A stretch of 64,000 nucleotides of DNA. It comes from Yponomeuta sedellus (lineage: Eukaryota > Arthropoda > Insecta > Lepidoptera > Yponomeutidae). Below, piece after piece: positions 20,800 to 32,242 of the stretch (the stretch's first letter is position 1; every line of letters begins with the position of its first letter). The stretch covers positions 17,775,680 through 17,839,679 of the forward strand of contig OW203734.1 in assembly GCA_934045075.1 (NCBI GenBank), in the 5' to 3' direction. A program made the position numbers and the translations under genes. Below the pieces are notes generated by a model. The model did no database searches. It saw nothing but the letters and a program-made list of their open reading frames with translations, and was not told where the DNA came from.

Positions 20800-22620
20800 G
20801 TATAAATTTAAAACGGCTTTGACGTTCATTAAGTAAACATTTTTTTACTTTGACTTTACTTCGACTTTTTTAATTAAAAGAGCTCAAAAAAAAACTTCTG
20901 GCTGCACTTCTACGTTCTATAATGTAGTAGTGAGTTTCTAAACTAATCTTTAGTTCCCAAAACCACTATTGAAGCGCATCTGTTTTCAAACCAACAGTGT
21001 CTTTCACGAAGCCACTACGTTTGCGTGGGTCTGTCCACCACAACGCCAAGACGGTAGATATAAATATTCCGAAGCCATTTGCTGACCCTTAGTTTGATAG
21101 ATAATGGTACTAGACTCCAGGTCCCCAGTTTGGCTAGCTTTTGCAAACCACAGTTTCTAGGAGGTAGGTATAAATTGTCCGATGCTCCGAGTCTGACCGC
21201 AGAGTTTAATTAGAGCACTTGGACTGGACTCCTGACCGTTTGCCAGCCAAGAACCAAATGTCTAGGGTTAAAGTATTTTATTTAGTTTGTTTTGGTAAGG
21301 TTGGGTCTACATTGGTGTTGTTTCAGTAAAACGCGGCGTTGTTACTGTCTTAGCATATTCATTTGAGATAAAGTCTATGCATATTCATTTAAGATAAGAT
21401 CAATCTGCATTATTTATTCTTTTTAAAAAAGAACGAGACTTCAGGAACCAGCAGCATGTTTTGTTAATCATTAGTGTAAATTTCACAACATCGGTACTTC
21501 CAAAAATGATACGGCATCGCATTCGTATTTCAAACGTTACTTTTTAAAATCTTTAATGGCATTTTAAATTGACATGGCCGCTCCGTGTAAAGAAACACAA
21601 CAACGTTCCAAATTCAAACAGCAAAATTCGAGCAAGAGAGTGCAACACACACTGAAAAAGAACACGGATTCTAAATTCGAAAATAACAAAGAAATGCGGC
21701 TGCCAGTCACCTATCGGAGATGTACCGACACAAGTAAATGAACATTCAGAGCGGTACAGAAGTACGGTTTTAAAATAATAAAACCAATCCGAACAACTGA
21801 ACCAGCGATCGATCACTGACTGTCGACTGAGTGCTTTGAAGCTTGTATTGAGGTTTTATCTGCTTACTGAGCATAATATAAACGGCCTATAAGATCGCAA
21901 AGCACACTCTCAAAACCTTCTCTCATTGAGAAAGAGTAAGGTTTAGGCGACTCACTGATTTGCGACTAAGCAGTAAGGTTTGTGAATACCTCAGATATTC
22001 GGGTTTCCTCAGAAAGTATACCTTTACAATTGTGGAGAGTGTATGCGCCACTACAAATTGTCAACCGCAGTGTTCTACCGCGCCCAATATGCTTATCATA
22101 AAACAATATGAATTGTGTAAATGAAATAGGTACTACTTCAATATTTAAATGTTCGACAGAAAAATTGTGCGGACAACTAAGGGCCCTTTTGCGTTTGAGT
22201 GTCCTCGCCGACTGACATGACTCACTTAGAGATAGTTACGGTAAACACATGATTTTTTAGTTTGTCTTGTGGTTTCCGCATTTAGCCTCATATTTGGGTC
22301 ATTATACGTAGCAAGGCTGTGAGGTCACTCCAGCCAACCAAATCTCATTCCAGAAAGTCAGCAGAACCTACGTATTTTCAACTAGCTTGTTTATTTTTCT
22401 GTAGCCTTCTCAAACTTCCTCGTCTGTGACGGCATACTGAAGCGAGTTTCTCGGTAGGAAAAATACAAGCCGTGTGGGAAGGCAGGGCCCAAGTTTAGGA
22501 AGCGAGCGGTTGAGCGATGTCATCCATCATATTCAGTTTGACAAGCACATGTGTTCTCCGAATTGATCAGTTTTGGCGCGCGAATTAGCGTGTGGTCTAG
22601 AAGTAATGCGGAAGCGGCTG
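20800..22620. other. Long stretch without recognised features
   Basis: I see no SINE head, TIR pair or LINE codons between about 20800 and 22620. Frames of up to 87 codons lack family resemblance. This is the longest apparently non-repetitive part of the window and the best place for a distal regulatory element, though nothing here shows one. Confidence 0.35.
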
Positions 22621-23074
22621 ACGTGGTATGGTGGATGGTGTCCTGCCTTTTCGCAGAAAATTGTTACGCTGATTATCACTTGCCAACCAACGTTTCACCT
22701 ATTTTTTACGTTGACAACAAACGATTTACAAATTTTTGGATCGCAATGTTTCATTTGGTAGGATTATTGTTAAGCTGATTATTATAATGACATAAAACGT
22801 TTTGGGAATTTATTATTTGTCAAGTCTTTTACTAGGCAAACAACTATTAGATGAATAAAGTCTCGTCAGTGTAAGTTCCCTTTTCATACATTGATTTTAT
22901 GATAAAAAAAATATTTGCATTTTTAATTTAAGAAAAATATTACTGGGAATGGAAATATTACTGGCTAGAGGGGTGGCCGACGAGACCCAATCTGCGACAA
23001 AAATATAGGTGCGACGAAGCGCGTAGCGTAGCGGAGCGCGAAGTAGCGTGTTAGGTTGAACATGTAAGACCGAA

Positions 23075-23350
23075 GGTTCTCTGCCTTTTTGCAGAAAAAA
23101 TTTTGGCCGACCGAATGAATATTACGCGTAAAATATACGCTACTTAAATATACGCTACGCTAGTTGGCATTTTGAAAGATTTCATTATAAAAAGAAAACC
23201 AAACAAACAGTTAGCAACTACGAGGTTGGGAAATCAAAAAAATATTTAAGAATAGTTGGCAAATGATTATTCCGCAAAATAATATTATTTGAAACGTTAG
23301 TTGCCAAATGATAATCGGCCGAAAATGTTTCTGCAAAAAGGCAGAGAACC
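23075..23350. mobile_element. MITE with GGTTCTCTGCC ends
   Basis: GGTTCTCTGCCTTTTTGCAG at the left is matched exactly by CTGCAAAAAGGCAGAGAACC at the right; the TIRs extend to ~36 bp with mismatches (GGCCGA). A related fragment, TCCTGCCTTTTCGCAGAAAA, lies at 22640-22660. No clear target duplication. 276 bp, non-coding. Confidence 0.7.
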
Positions 23351-23418
23351 ATGGTGGATGCGTCTTTTGTTTTTTTTTAACTTTCTTTTTAAAAGAATTT
23401 TTAAAGAATAACTAAGCA

Positions 23419-23826
23419 TCGTGGGATAGTCGAACCGAGTGATTGGAACCAATCACTTGAGTTCAGCAACAACAGGCGCGGTCAGGTGCAGGATGGGTGA
23501 CGGTCCCGTGACTATCGCTAATGGCATTTTTTTGAGCGATTTGGCAAGACACGCTATAACTGCCGCTAGTGGCACTTTTACGAGCACTTTCGTGCTTTCC
23601 AAGGCACGCTAAGCCGTCGGTGTCGGCTGTCATGTAATGGCAGTCGTTAAGCCATGTCAGAGGCCTTATGGGCGGCATGATAACTTCTGACAGTAATGCC
23701 AGCCACTGTCTTACAATCCTCCACCAACCGGGACTTGGCCCCTGTGGTGGAGTATGGCCTAACCTTCCTGCAATGCAGGAAGAGACCCGTGCCCCAGCAG
23801 TGGGGACATAGACTAGTTGATATCGA
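23419..23826 (+). repeat. SINE-A, near full length with internal duplication
   Basis: From GTGGGATAGTCGAACCGAGT to GTTGATATCGA. Around 23517-23610 the GCTA.TGGCA..TTT..GAGC region occurs twice, lengthening this copy. The 133-codon reverse frame is translated repeat. Confidence 0.75.
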
Positions 23827-24534
23827 ACTAAGTATTCCATTGAAAAAGAGTTTGCACCTCCCAAAAAGTATCGCCTTTTTTTATTTGTTGTATAAATATT
23901 AATACTAGCAATTACCGTTGCTTATTAAACCATTGATTGTATTGAAAAAATATCGTATTTTTTCTTCGAGAATTCACGGAGTAGAAAAAGCTTCTTAAAA
24001 AAAAAAGGTTACATAAGTAAGGTTTCTGACTGACAAAAGATTTCCTAAGGAGTACTTCCAAATTAGGTGTTACAGTGAATCTTACGTTTACCGTCAGTTC
24101 CGAAACAAATAATTGTTATTTTTATTTCATAGATATTAAAATAGAGATAGAGAAAACGAGAGAGTAAACTTTATAGACACAAGAGAGATATATAGATGTT
24201 AGTTATTCATTCATTAATTAGTATCAGTTTTTAAGTTTTTTTTATGGTTTTAGTCTAGTATTTTTACTTGATGTTTTAACATGACTTCATAAAAAAACTT
24301 GACATGAAAAGAAAACTTCTCAGCGGCAGTGGGAAGTTGGGGCTCTGTCCGAATAAGTTAGTTGGTATTATGCCCGACAGATAACTTAGACAAACTTAGT
24401 TTGCGATGGTGAGTAAGATAAGACAAGATAATATAAGATAAGGATAATCTTTATTATTTTAATGATCTTGTTTTCTATGTTATGTACATTTGTGAAGTTA
24501 TAGTTGCTACTATTATATTATTGGTATTACTATA

Positions 24535-24718
24535 TTACCACTTTCTAACTGTGAAGGAAAACATCGGGAGGAAACCTGAGTGTCTGAGGTGTTCAAATTG
24601 ATAATATTGAAATTGCCAATCCACGGTGGGCACGCGTGGTAATTAATCCCATACACTCTCTCTCTCTGAGAGAAGGCCTGTGCCCTGCAGTTGGACATTT
24701 ATAGGCTACATAAAAAAA
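24535..24718 (+). repeat. SINE-D copy
   Basis: Lead entry for SINE-D. AACTGTGAAGGAAAACATCG, AGGAAACCTGAGTGTCTGAG, GGTGGGCACGCGTGGTAATT, a (CT)n run, then CCCTGCAGTTGGACATTTAT and an A-rich end. Longer copies extend 5' through TTAGAAAACAAAGTCATTGG into a tRNA-like B-box (61662-61868). Confidence 0.8.
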
Positions 24719-24775
24719 TCTTTATTATACACGCCAGAAAAAAATAACGGAGAAAACATTTACAAAAGAAGAGGT

Positions 24776-25098
24776 TGGTTGGTGGTTGGTATGATTGGTG
24801 GTCGTAACGAATGCATCCGACAGAGAACCAAAGTTATCGACATAGCTCAGAGAATTAGCAAGCTGAAGTGGCAGTGGGCTGACCATATCTCGCGAAGAAC
24901 CGACAAACGTTGGAGCAAACGTGTCCTTGAGTGGAGACCGCGACTCGGCAAGCGTAGTGTGGGACGCCCTCCGACTAGGTGGGATGACGATCTGCGAAAA
25001 ACTGCAGGCAGATGCTGGATGCGGCAAGCTGAAGACAGGGCGCTATGGCGCTCATTAGGGGAGGGCTATGTCCAGCAGTGGACTAGTATAGCCTGACG
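24776..25098 (+). pseudogene. RTE-clade LINE, ORF2 C-terminal fragment (best copy)
   Basis: The frame 24788-25096 is open and reads NECIRQRTKVIDIA, LKWQWADHISRRTD, VLEWRPRLGKRSVGRPPTRW and ends EGYVQQWTSIA. This is the C-terminal region of RTE-type LINE ORF2 proteins common in moths and butterflies. The endonuclease and catalytic RT domains are absent, so it is a 5'-truncated insertion. The 3' end runs into GACGATGACGATGATTGG, a short trinucleotide-like tail. Confidence 0.85.
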
Positions 25099-25253
25099 AT
25101 GACGATGATTGGTGGTCTTATTGCTTATAGTATTCATTTCCAGGCAACGATTCCAGAAGAACGATTGTCGAAGGAAAAATTGCTAACCGAACCTTAATGT
25201 ATATGCGTGTACATAATACTCGTAATAATAAACGTACATATTATTATATTTGG

Positions 25254-25430
25254 GCGACCTCTGTGGCGCAGTGGTGGCGCATCTGCCTACCATGCAAGAG
25301 GTCCCGGGAGATCTTGGATATTTACAGGTTTGTGATGTCGTTGTTTCTGGTTTCCGCGACACGGGGTATCCTGGCGTGGGGCCGGAAGCAATGTATGGGC
25401 CTGTATGTAAATGTTATATATTAAGGTTAT
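25254..25430 (+). repeat. SINE-B copy
   Basis: Begins GACCTCTGTGGCGCAGTGG with ATGCAAGAGGTCCCGGG, but the T-arm is damaged (GAGATCTTGG replaces GTTCGAATCC). The body TTTGTGATGTCGTTGTTTCT and the tail GGCCTGTATGTAAATGTTAT follow. 3' end intact. Confidence 0.75.
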
Positions 25431-25535
25431 GTGGTTCTTGTTTTGTGTGTCTTCACTATTGCATTAGGGCTATACCCTGTAAAAATAGTAAGCTGTGTGT
25501 GTGTGTGTGTACATATATCAGGCTCCACCAGTTCA

Positions 25536-25866
25536 AAGAGCTATGCTCGAAGTTTCTCTAAAAGATAAATTTCGTAACGAATGCATCCGACAGAGAACCG
25601 AAGTTATCAACATAGCACAAAGAATTAGCGAGCTGAAGTGGCAGTGGGCTGGCAATATCTCGTGAAGAACCGACCACCGTTGGAGTAAACGTGTTCTTGA
25701 GTGGAGACCGCGACTCAGCAAACTTAGTGTAGGTCGCCCTCCAACCAGGTGGGATGACGATCTGCGAAAAACTGCAGGCAGATGCTGGATGCAGCAAGCT
25801 GAAAACGGCGCTATGGCGCTCATTAGGGGAGGGCTATGTCCAGCAGTGGACTAGAATAGCCTGACG
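25536..25866 (+). pseudogene. RTE-clade LINE fragment with stop and frameshift
   Basis: Same region as 24776-25098, extended 5' by ~30 bp (AGCTATGCTCGAAGTTTCTC). A TGA at 25662-25664 replaces an Arg codon, and a short deletion near 25802-25806 shifts the frame. It sits 0.45 kb downstream of the first copy with a SINE-B between them. Confidence 0.8.
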
Positions 25867-26404
25867 ACGACATATCATACATAAATAAATAAATAATGTT
25901 ATAAATATACATAAACTTTAAGTTATAATTATCGTGCTAATCATAGGAGTAGTAAATGTGGTAAACCTTCAAAATATATACTTTTTTTATTATTCATAAA
26001 TTTCATTTCAAAAATTGTAAATTAATAACCTCAGAATTCGAAGTCGCAACACGCGTTTTCGGCCAATGCGGTCCGAAATTCGTCCATGCAAAGTTTAAGT
26101 AATTTTTGTTCAAGATATCTGTTGGGCATTATAAGAGCGATTGCACGGTGTCTTTCTTCAAGTAGCATGTTTAAATATTTTACTTAATATTTGACCAGAA
26201 GTAAAGTCATCATCATCATCATCAGCCCGGTAAACCCCACTGCTGGGTGTAGGCCTCTTCATTACCACGCCAGCCAGCACGGTCCCGCGCAAAGTAAAAG
26301 TAAAATATTATCATATCAGAAGTAAAATATTTATGGTGATTGCGATTTATATTTATTACGTATTACGTTATTACGTATTTTATTTTCGTAAAATTTCTGT
26401 TTAT

Positions 26405-26625
26405 GTTTTAAGTAGCTATGCCCCGCGGTGTTACCCGCGGTTCATCGATTTTCCCTTGGGAATATTTTTTTCCCGCAGTACAAGGTAGCCTATGTGTTAA
26501 GTCAGGGTGTCAGCTAACTCCACACAAAATTTTATTAGAATCGCTACAGACGTTCAAACGCGCAGAAGTTATAGGTAAACCTACAGACTCACAACCTTTC
26601 GCCTTTATAATATTAAGTGTGATGT
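26405..26625 (-). repeat. Helitron-like dispersed repeat
   Basis: TACCCGCGGTTCATCGATTT, AGGTAGCCTATGTGTTAAGT and GGGTGTCAGCTAACTCCA are the reverse complement of the unit at 11500-11695. Confidence 0.5.
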
Positions 26626-26737
26626 GATTTAAATCAGTAAAGCGATTTCCTTCCTACGCAGGTAGGGTTTAGAATTACCGCTTTATGTATCTACCGTGTA
26701 CCTAACTACAACGCTTGAAGTATTTAAACACACAAAG

Positions 26738-26912
26738 GCTATTTTTTATGTAGCTTATAAAAGTACCACTGCATGTCACATGCCTTCTCACAGAGAGAGA
26801 GAGATTGGCTAACTTCAAGCGCTGAGGTATTTTAACACCCAGACACTCAGGTTTCCTCACGATATTTTTCCTTCATCATTAGCGTGTGGTGTAGCTACTA
26901 ACTTCACTACTA
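26738..26912 (-). repeat. SINE-D copy
   Basis: Reverse-strand SINE-D: TTTTTTATGTAGCTTATAAA, the (GA)n run, CAAGCGCTGAGG and CACTCAGGTTTCCTCACGAT. Confidence 0.7.
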
Positions 26913-26941
26913 TTATAATTTCTATTAAGTGTATTTCTAGT

Positions 26942-27195
26942 AAGCGGTTGAAAGAGCATTATCTATCTCTGTCATAACATTGACAGTAGTTTATGGAGTT
27001 TATTTATTTTCATAGTTCAATAGGTTATTCAATATTTCTGTAGTATATTTTGTACACGTATATAGACCCGTTTTTTACTGCTTCTCCGACTCTCTAATGT
27101 TTGCTGGAAGAAATCTCTTTCAGAGATAAGCTCGCCTTTGTGCATGTCATTTCTTACGGAATGTCCTGTTAAATGTTTCGTGTGCGATAAAGTAC
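26942..27195 (+). pseudogene. LINE ORF2 C-terminus and 3' UTR, copy 2
   Basis: 26942-26977 encodes KRLKEHYLSLS and a stop. The UTR shares ACCCGTTTTTTACTGC and AAATCTCTTTCAGAGATAAG with 18150-18540. More severely 5'-truncated. Confidence 0.7.
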
Positions 27196-27412
27196 ACAGT
27201 ATCAGTATCCAGCTTACCTTCTCTCCCTTAGACCCCTACTTGGGAACTGCCTTGCCTCAACCAGCGGTAATCTTTCAATGTTACCTGACATTGTACACAA
27301 AAATATACGTAGCGCTACAAGCGGAACTCCGAAAATAATACTATGCACTGAAAATCTCAAAAGGATCCTGAAATCGGTGCAGACGGCAAATAACATAGTA
27401 AACATATAATTC

Positions 27413-27560
27413 TTCTTTTATGTAGCCAATAAACGCACCACTGCAGGGCACAGCCCTTCACTCAGAGAGAGAGAGAGTCCGGGCTTAATTAAAACGCGTG
27501 CCCACCGTGGATTGGCCATTTCAAGTTTTAGAACACCTTAGACACCCAAGTTTCATCACA
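27413..27560 (-). repeat. SINE-D copy
   Basis: TTATGTAGCCAATAAACGC, CCACTGCAGGGCACAGCCCT, (GA)n, then GCGTGCCCACCGTGGATTGG. Confidence 0.75.
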
Positions 27561-27583
27561 ATGTTTTGATAGATAAATTGATA

Positions 27584-27950
27584 TCTATAATATAAAAATG
27601 AATCGCTCAATCTGTTGGTAAGCGCAAATCGCGAGAGCAGCTGAACCGATTTTTCTAATTATTTTTTTAGAATATTCCTCGAAGCACGAGGATGGTTCTT
27701 ACGGAGAGAAAGTTAAAAAAAATAGAGAATCGACTGTTAGGCGGTACGAAGTTCGCTGGGTCAGCTAGTCTTCTATAAAAATTAATCGCCGAATATGTTG
27801 GTAAGCGCAAATCTCGAGAGCAGCTGAACCGAGTTCGCTAATTCTTTTTTATAATATTCCTTGAAGTACGAGGATGGTTCTTACGGAGAGAAAAATAAAA
27901 AAAATAAAGAATCGACTTTTAGTCGGTATTAAGTTCGCTGGGTCAGCTTG
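27584..27950 (-). repeat. Two Helitron-like units in tandem
   Basis: 27584-27769 and 27771-27950 are reverse-strand units of the 13391 family. Each begins TCTATAATAT or TTCTATAAAA and ends GCTGGGTCAGCT; the first ends CTAGT, the second CTTGT, a decayed terminus. Confidence 0.65.
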
Positions 27951-28454
27951 TTGTACATAAAAAAGGAAATTTTATGTTTGCGTTCTGAAATTTAATGTCC
28001 CTCATTTAAACACATCCCATCAAAAGGTAACCCTATCCATTAAGAAACACCTTTGCCCATAGAAAACGAGAGCATATTGTTATTTAGATCTCGACGCGAA
28101 CAATGCCCGTCCCACCCACTCATTGTGTTTCGAACAACATAATTTATATCAGCACTTGGGGGTCTATTCTGGAAACCGAACGTCAGTGCACTATCTTATC
28201 GTCGCTTATCAAACAACACAGTTATTTTTTTGTTGAGATGCCTCGAGGAAAGGAGGAAAGGAAGGTGCGGAAATTGATTAAAGTTGTAATCTTAATAGAT
28301 CTAGACTAAGTTCAAAAAATTGTTGTCACAGCTGCTAAGATTTCTCAAGTTCACTTTTAGATAAAAACGTATTATAAAACAACTTATTTTTTTTTTCTAT
28401 TAGTGGCGCTGGTTAACGCCCCAAAACGCCTTGAAGCTTGCCAACTTACAAAAT

Positions 28455-28615
28455 ATAACTTTAAAAACCTATTTAGAGGCTAAAAATTTCACCCATGCCG
28501 GGATTCGAACCCGCAACCTCTGGCCATCCGTGCCAGCGCTCTACCAATTGAGCTAATGGGTGACTCACCGGCATCAGTGAAATTTCGAACCTCTTTACAC
28601 TATTCTCTGTATTAC
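28455..28615 (-). repeat. SINE-C copy
   Basis: ACCTATTTAGAGGCTAAAAA, GGGATTCGAACCCGCAACCT, GCCAGCGCTCT and GCATCAGTGAAATTTCGAAC. Near complete. Confidence 0.8.
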
Positions 28616-28629
28616 GTAATAAAAATATA

Positions 28630-29800
28630 ATATAAAAAATATAGTATAAAAATATAACTTCTTTTTTTTCTTAATTTTTTTTATTTATTGCTATTTAATT
28701 TTCTGATAATTGATAAGTTATTTAATGTAATAGGTATAATTTTTAAGTTTCTTATTACAATTATTATACCTTAAATTTTTTGTAACTTACGATTTTTAGT
28801 ACGAAATTACTAATCTCTACTGTTATAATTTAATAAATTATTAGATTAAAAAAATACTATAGAAGAAAATCTGGCAAGAAAACAAAGACAAACTCAAAAC
28901 AGTATCAATCAGTAGCAGTGTAGTATTTTAACTTTGGACAATATAAGCCCTTGGTCCATTCTTAATTTATATAAATTGTGATTAGAGTCACTGGCATCCA
29001 TAAAAATAAAAATAAAAAACAGAAAAAAAGCAAGTACAGTGCGTTCACATTAACTTGACGCGTGAGAGAATTGGTAACAAGGACATAACATGTGAATTAG
29101 CTTTTGGACCTAATCGGAAGATGGTAAAACAAGCCCTCAATCCTTTTATTTTCCCCAAGTAATGGGAATGATTTCTTATTTAACATGGTAACAGTAAACA
29201 TCTCAGTGCTACCAATTCTCTCACGCGTCAAGTTAATGTGAACGCATTGTAAGACGTTTATTATAAAAACAAGACAACGTTTATGACAGAAACAAAAGAA
29301 TTGACATAATATGAACAATAACAGAAACAAAACGAAACACGCCACAGAAAATACCAAAAAGACAACAGATTGAGCTTATTCATGTGAGTCGAGAATAGGC
29401 CCACGGTGCGGGAACAATGCGAGCCCACATCCTTACCCGTTGATAATAGACCTCCTTGGCTCACTTTATTATTAACTAGGGCGCTGTTGAATTAACGCGC
29501 TGTCCACACCTGTATTCTGTTAAGCCTTTGACAAGCCACCGGTGGGGATAGGCCTGCTCAAAATGGCGATTCGGTTTTAGATAATGTCAGGTCCGTAATT
29601 GAATGCCTCGCTGTTTCGGCTCGGGTGTATGGTCGCGCGTACGAACGATGAACTCACATAGACGGCTGCCAACTTGATAAGCTTTTCACACGACTGCACA
29701 AATGAATAAGGAGTTTTAGGTTATCAGTGTTCAAGTTGGTTACTTTGTCAGTTTCTTTAATTTATCCTTTAAATCTGTTTTATTTTCTTTTTAAATGTAA
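28630..29800. other. No recognised gene; one short inverted pair
   Basis: Near 29039-29076 and 29210-29247 the words GTGCGTTCACATTAACTTGA and ACGCGTGAGAGAATTGGTA recur in inverse (TCAAGTTAATGTGAACGCAT), giving an inverted repeat of ~38 bp around ~130 bp. This is probably a MITE of ~210 bp. The rest is unassigned AT-rich DNA. Confidence 0.5.
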
Positions 29801-29806
29801 TATCGA

Positions 29807-30116
29807 TATCAACCCTTGTATGTCCCCACTGCTGGGGCACGGGTCTTTTCCTGCACCGCAGGGAGGTGAGGATTGTAAGGCAGTGGCGGGCTTTATAGTC
29901 AGAAGTTATTGAGCCACCCATAAGGGCTCTAACAAAGCATAACGACTGCCATTACATTACAGGCGGTATCAACGGCTTATAGTGCCTTGCGAAGCACGGA
30001 AGCGATCGGAAATATGCCACTAGCGGTAGTCACGGGACAGTCACCCATCCTGCACCTGACCGCGCCTGTTGTTGCTTAAGTGATTGATTCCAATCACTCG
30101 GTTCGACTAGTCGAGT
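29807..30116 (-). repeat. SINE-A interrupted by hAT element (unit 1)
   Basis: Has a deletion after GGGTCTTTTCCTGCACCGCA (a ~50 bp piece including CATACTCCACCACG is missing), ends at the hAT insertion and resumes at 31992 as CCTAGGCTACGAGCGCTTC. Its partner in unit 2 is at 32243-32552. Confidence 0.85.
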
Positions 30117-30124
30117 TCTACTAG

Positions 30125-31983
30125 CAGTGGCGGAGCAAGACCTAAATTTTATGTGGGCACGACAGATTTTGCGAGGCCCTGCACTGTGGCGACCTGAAGA
30201 CGGATTTTATAAAATAACTAGCAACCCGCCCCGGCTTCGCACGGGTGCAAATAACAGTATTTCTCCATTATTTAATGGATGTTATTATACATAATTATAA
30301 ACTTTTCTCTTCAATCTCTCTATGTATTTAAAAAAACGCATTAAAAATCCGTTGCATAGTTTTAAAGATTTAAGCATACGTGGGGATATAGGGACAGAGA
30401 AAGCGACTTTGTTTTATATTATGTAGTGATAGTGATTAAAAAAAAGAAATAACTGCCAAGTTTTTATCCAAAAAATTCAAATTAGATTAAAATGAAAGAT
30501 TACAAATCGTAAATATGTAGGTGGAAATGACAATACCAATAAATTAAATATCGGCTTTCAAAGGATGCTTCCAGTCGAAAAAACAATTAATACATCTCCA
30601 TTTTTTCTTTAAATATGGCTAAATAGTATTGACGATGATTCTGCCAGTAATATTTATGCAATCAGGACAGCAGAAAATAATTTTACATTTTCTTCATGCT
30701 GTATAAGGTACCACCATAGGGGTCAATGATATATGCATCGGTAAAATATCATCTTCACATATTTTGAAATATGGAAAGTTTCTGATTTCTCGATTCAGTG
30801 ATTATTTATAAAGGGATATTGCGTAATTTCGCAAAAAAATTACGTTCGTCACTTAAAACCGTGTTGTTGCTTAATTTTGTGTCTGATTATGGCTGAATTT
30901 GTTTGGGAAGAAAAAATATTTTATTTACTACAATTCTTAGCTATAAAGAACTTATATTTAACAGTGCAGTCAATGTTTGCAATTATTGCCGTACTGTCAT
31001 CTCCACCTCGTATACATTTCTTAAAGTGTGTATTTAAAAATATTTATATTTCTTTATTAAAGGAACAGAAATTTCCTACTTTTAACTATACTAAATTCCT
31101 TAATTATTGTATTGTAATTCAGTCTAGATGCCACATCTGATTCAATAGATGTTCTTTCAGCTTTTCTTTTTGGTGATCCAGATCCGTAACGTCGTATCAG
31201 GTTACAAACTGTAAACAAAAACATTTATTTGCAGTTTTATGTACTTAATATTGTAAAACCTAAATTTAAATTAGTTTTGAAACAAAAATCTTTAAGATAG
31301 CTCTTACTACCAACTAGTTTTTAAAACTCCAAAAGTCGATACGTTTTTTACCGTTAAAGCTGGTTTCTTCGTTAAATTGGTTTCCTTCAAAAGATATTAT
31401 AAAGCGTATAATTTTATATACAAGTAATTACTGCGTTATTTATTTATTTATTTATTTATTACTAATTAATTATTTCTTACCTTATGTAAAATAGATGAGT
31501 ACAGGTACCGGTGATTTACACATTACAAAGAAAACAAAAAACCATTTATTAAGTCTTTGTTATATTGTTTTTTTTAATTTTGGCTCAGTTTACAGGAGCA
31601 GTCAATATACCTACACACTATCTATTTATTCACTAAATATTATTAAAACATTGAACACACTATTCTTATAAAAATTGGTACGTACAGTCATAAAAACAAA
31701 CAATATTGAATAACACAATTACGTTTCTATTCTTATGCGTCTAGCGACTGCGTTGCGAACTTTGATTTGATTAGTTGGCTTCCTAGTAAAGAAAGTAAAC
31801 AAATAAAACAAGGGATTCCCCGCACGCGTAACATTTACTACGCAATTTACAAAATTAATTTATATCATTTTTTATTTAATTCTCGCTTTGAAGCAATGCA
31901 TAAATTTTTTTGAGGCGCGAGGCCCCTTGTACCGCGAGGCCGTAGGCGGTGGCCCACGTCGCCCACGCCTTACGCCGCCTCTG
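30125..31983. mobile_element. hAT-type DNA element, non-autonomous or decayed (unit 1)
   Basis: Ends CAGTGGCGGAGCAAGACC and, inverted, CAGAGGCGGCGTAAGGCG, a CAG..GGCGG pattern usual for hAT termini. An exact 8 bp target duplication TCTACTAG flanks it (30117-30124, 31984-31991). Removing the element restores the SINE-A end. I find no transposase. The 87-codon frame at 30877-31140 resembles nothing, and the minus strand near 31080-31220 shows only a short frame after a TTTGTTTACAG acceptor-like site. It carries a Helitron-like unit at 30217-30432. Confidence 0.8.
30217..30432 (-). repeat. Helitron-like unit inside hAT element
   Basis: Plus strand CTAGCAACCCGCCCCGGCTT and CGCACGGGTGCAAATAACAG, ending TTATATTATGTAGTGA. 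On the minus strand it starts TCACTACATAATATAAAACA and ends in a GC-rich hairpin plus CTAG, as Helitrons do. A copy is at 32653-32868. Confidence 0.6.
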
Positions 31984-32104
31984 TCTACTAGCCTAGGCTA
32001 CGAGCGCTTCGTACGATATGTACAATTTGGTGTTTACTATCTACCTAGTAGAACGTGCTAAACGCTTGAACCAATTTTGATGTGTGATTGGTAGAATTGT
32101 TGAG

Positions 32105-32108
<4 letters not shown>

Positions 32109-32177
<69 letters not shown>
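32109..32177. repeat. (AT)n run, 69 nt (unit 1)
   Basis: Pure AT repeat. The unit 2 partner at 34545-34611 is 67 nt, the only difference I found between the units. Confidence 0.95.
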
Positions 32178-32179
<2 letters not shown>

Positions 32180-32242
32180 TTAAAAATTAAAAAATAAGTT
32201 TTGAGTAAAATAACTTATATTATTTTACTTATAATAGTTGGT

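Larger units (their letters stand above)
29807..32242. repeat. Tandem duplication, unit 1 (2436 bp)
   Basis: Starts at the 3' end of a SINE-A (minus sense) and contains the rest of that SINE, an hAT element inside it, then ~250 bp with an (AT)n run. Unit 2 repeats it at an offset of 2436 bp. I found no base difference outside the (AT)n length. Confidence 0.95.

Noticed and set aside
21553..21816. 87-codon frame in the apparently unique stretch
   Set aside because: No recognised motif, no splice or promoter context, and a length expected by chance.
24725..25027. Antisense 100-codon frame over the RTE fragment
   Set aside because: The plus strand carries the recognised RTE protein motifs; the antisense frame is a shadow.
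30877..31140. 87-codon frame present twice (also 33313-33576)
   Set aside because: The duplicate is explained by the tandem duplication; the frame is AT-rich and matches neither hAT nor any other family I know.
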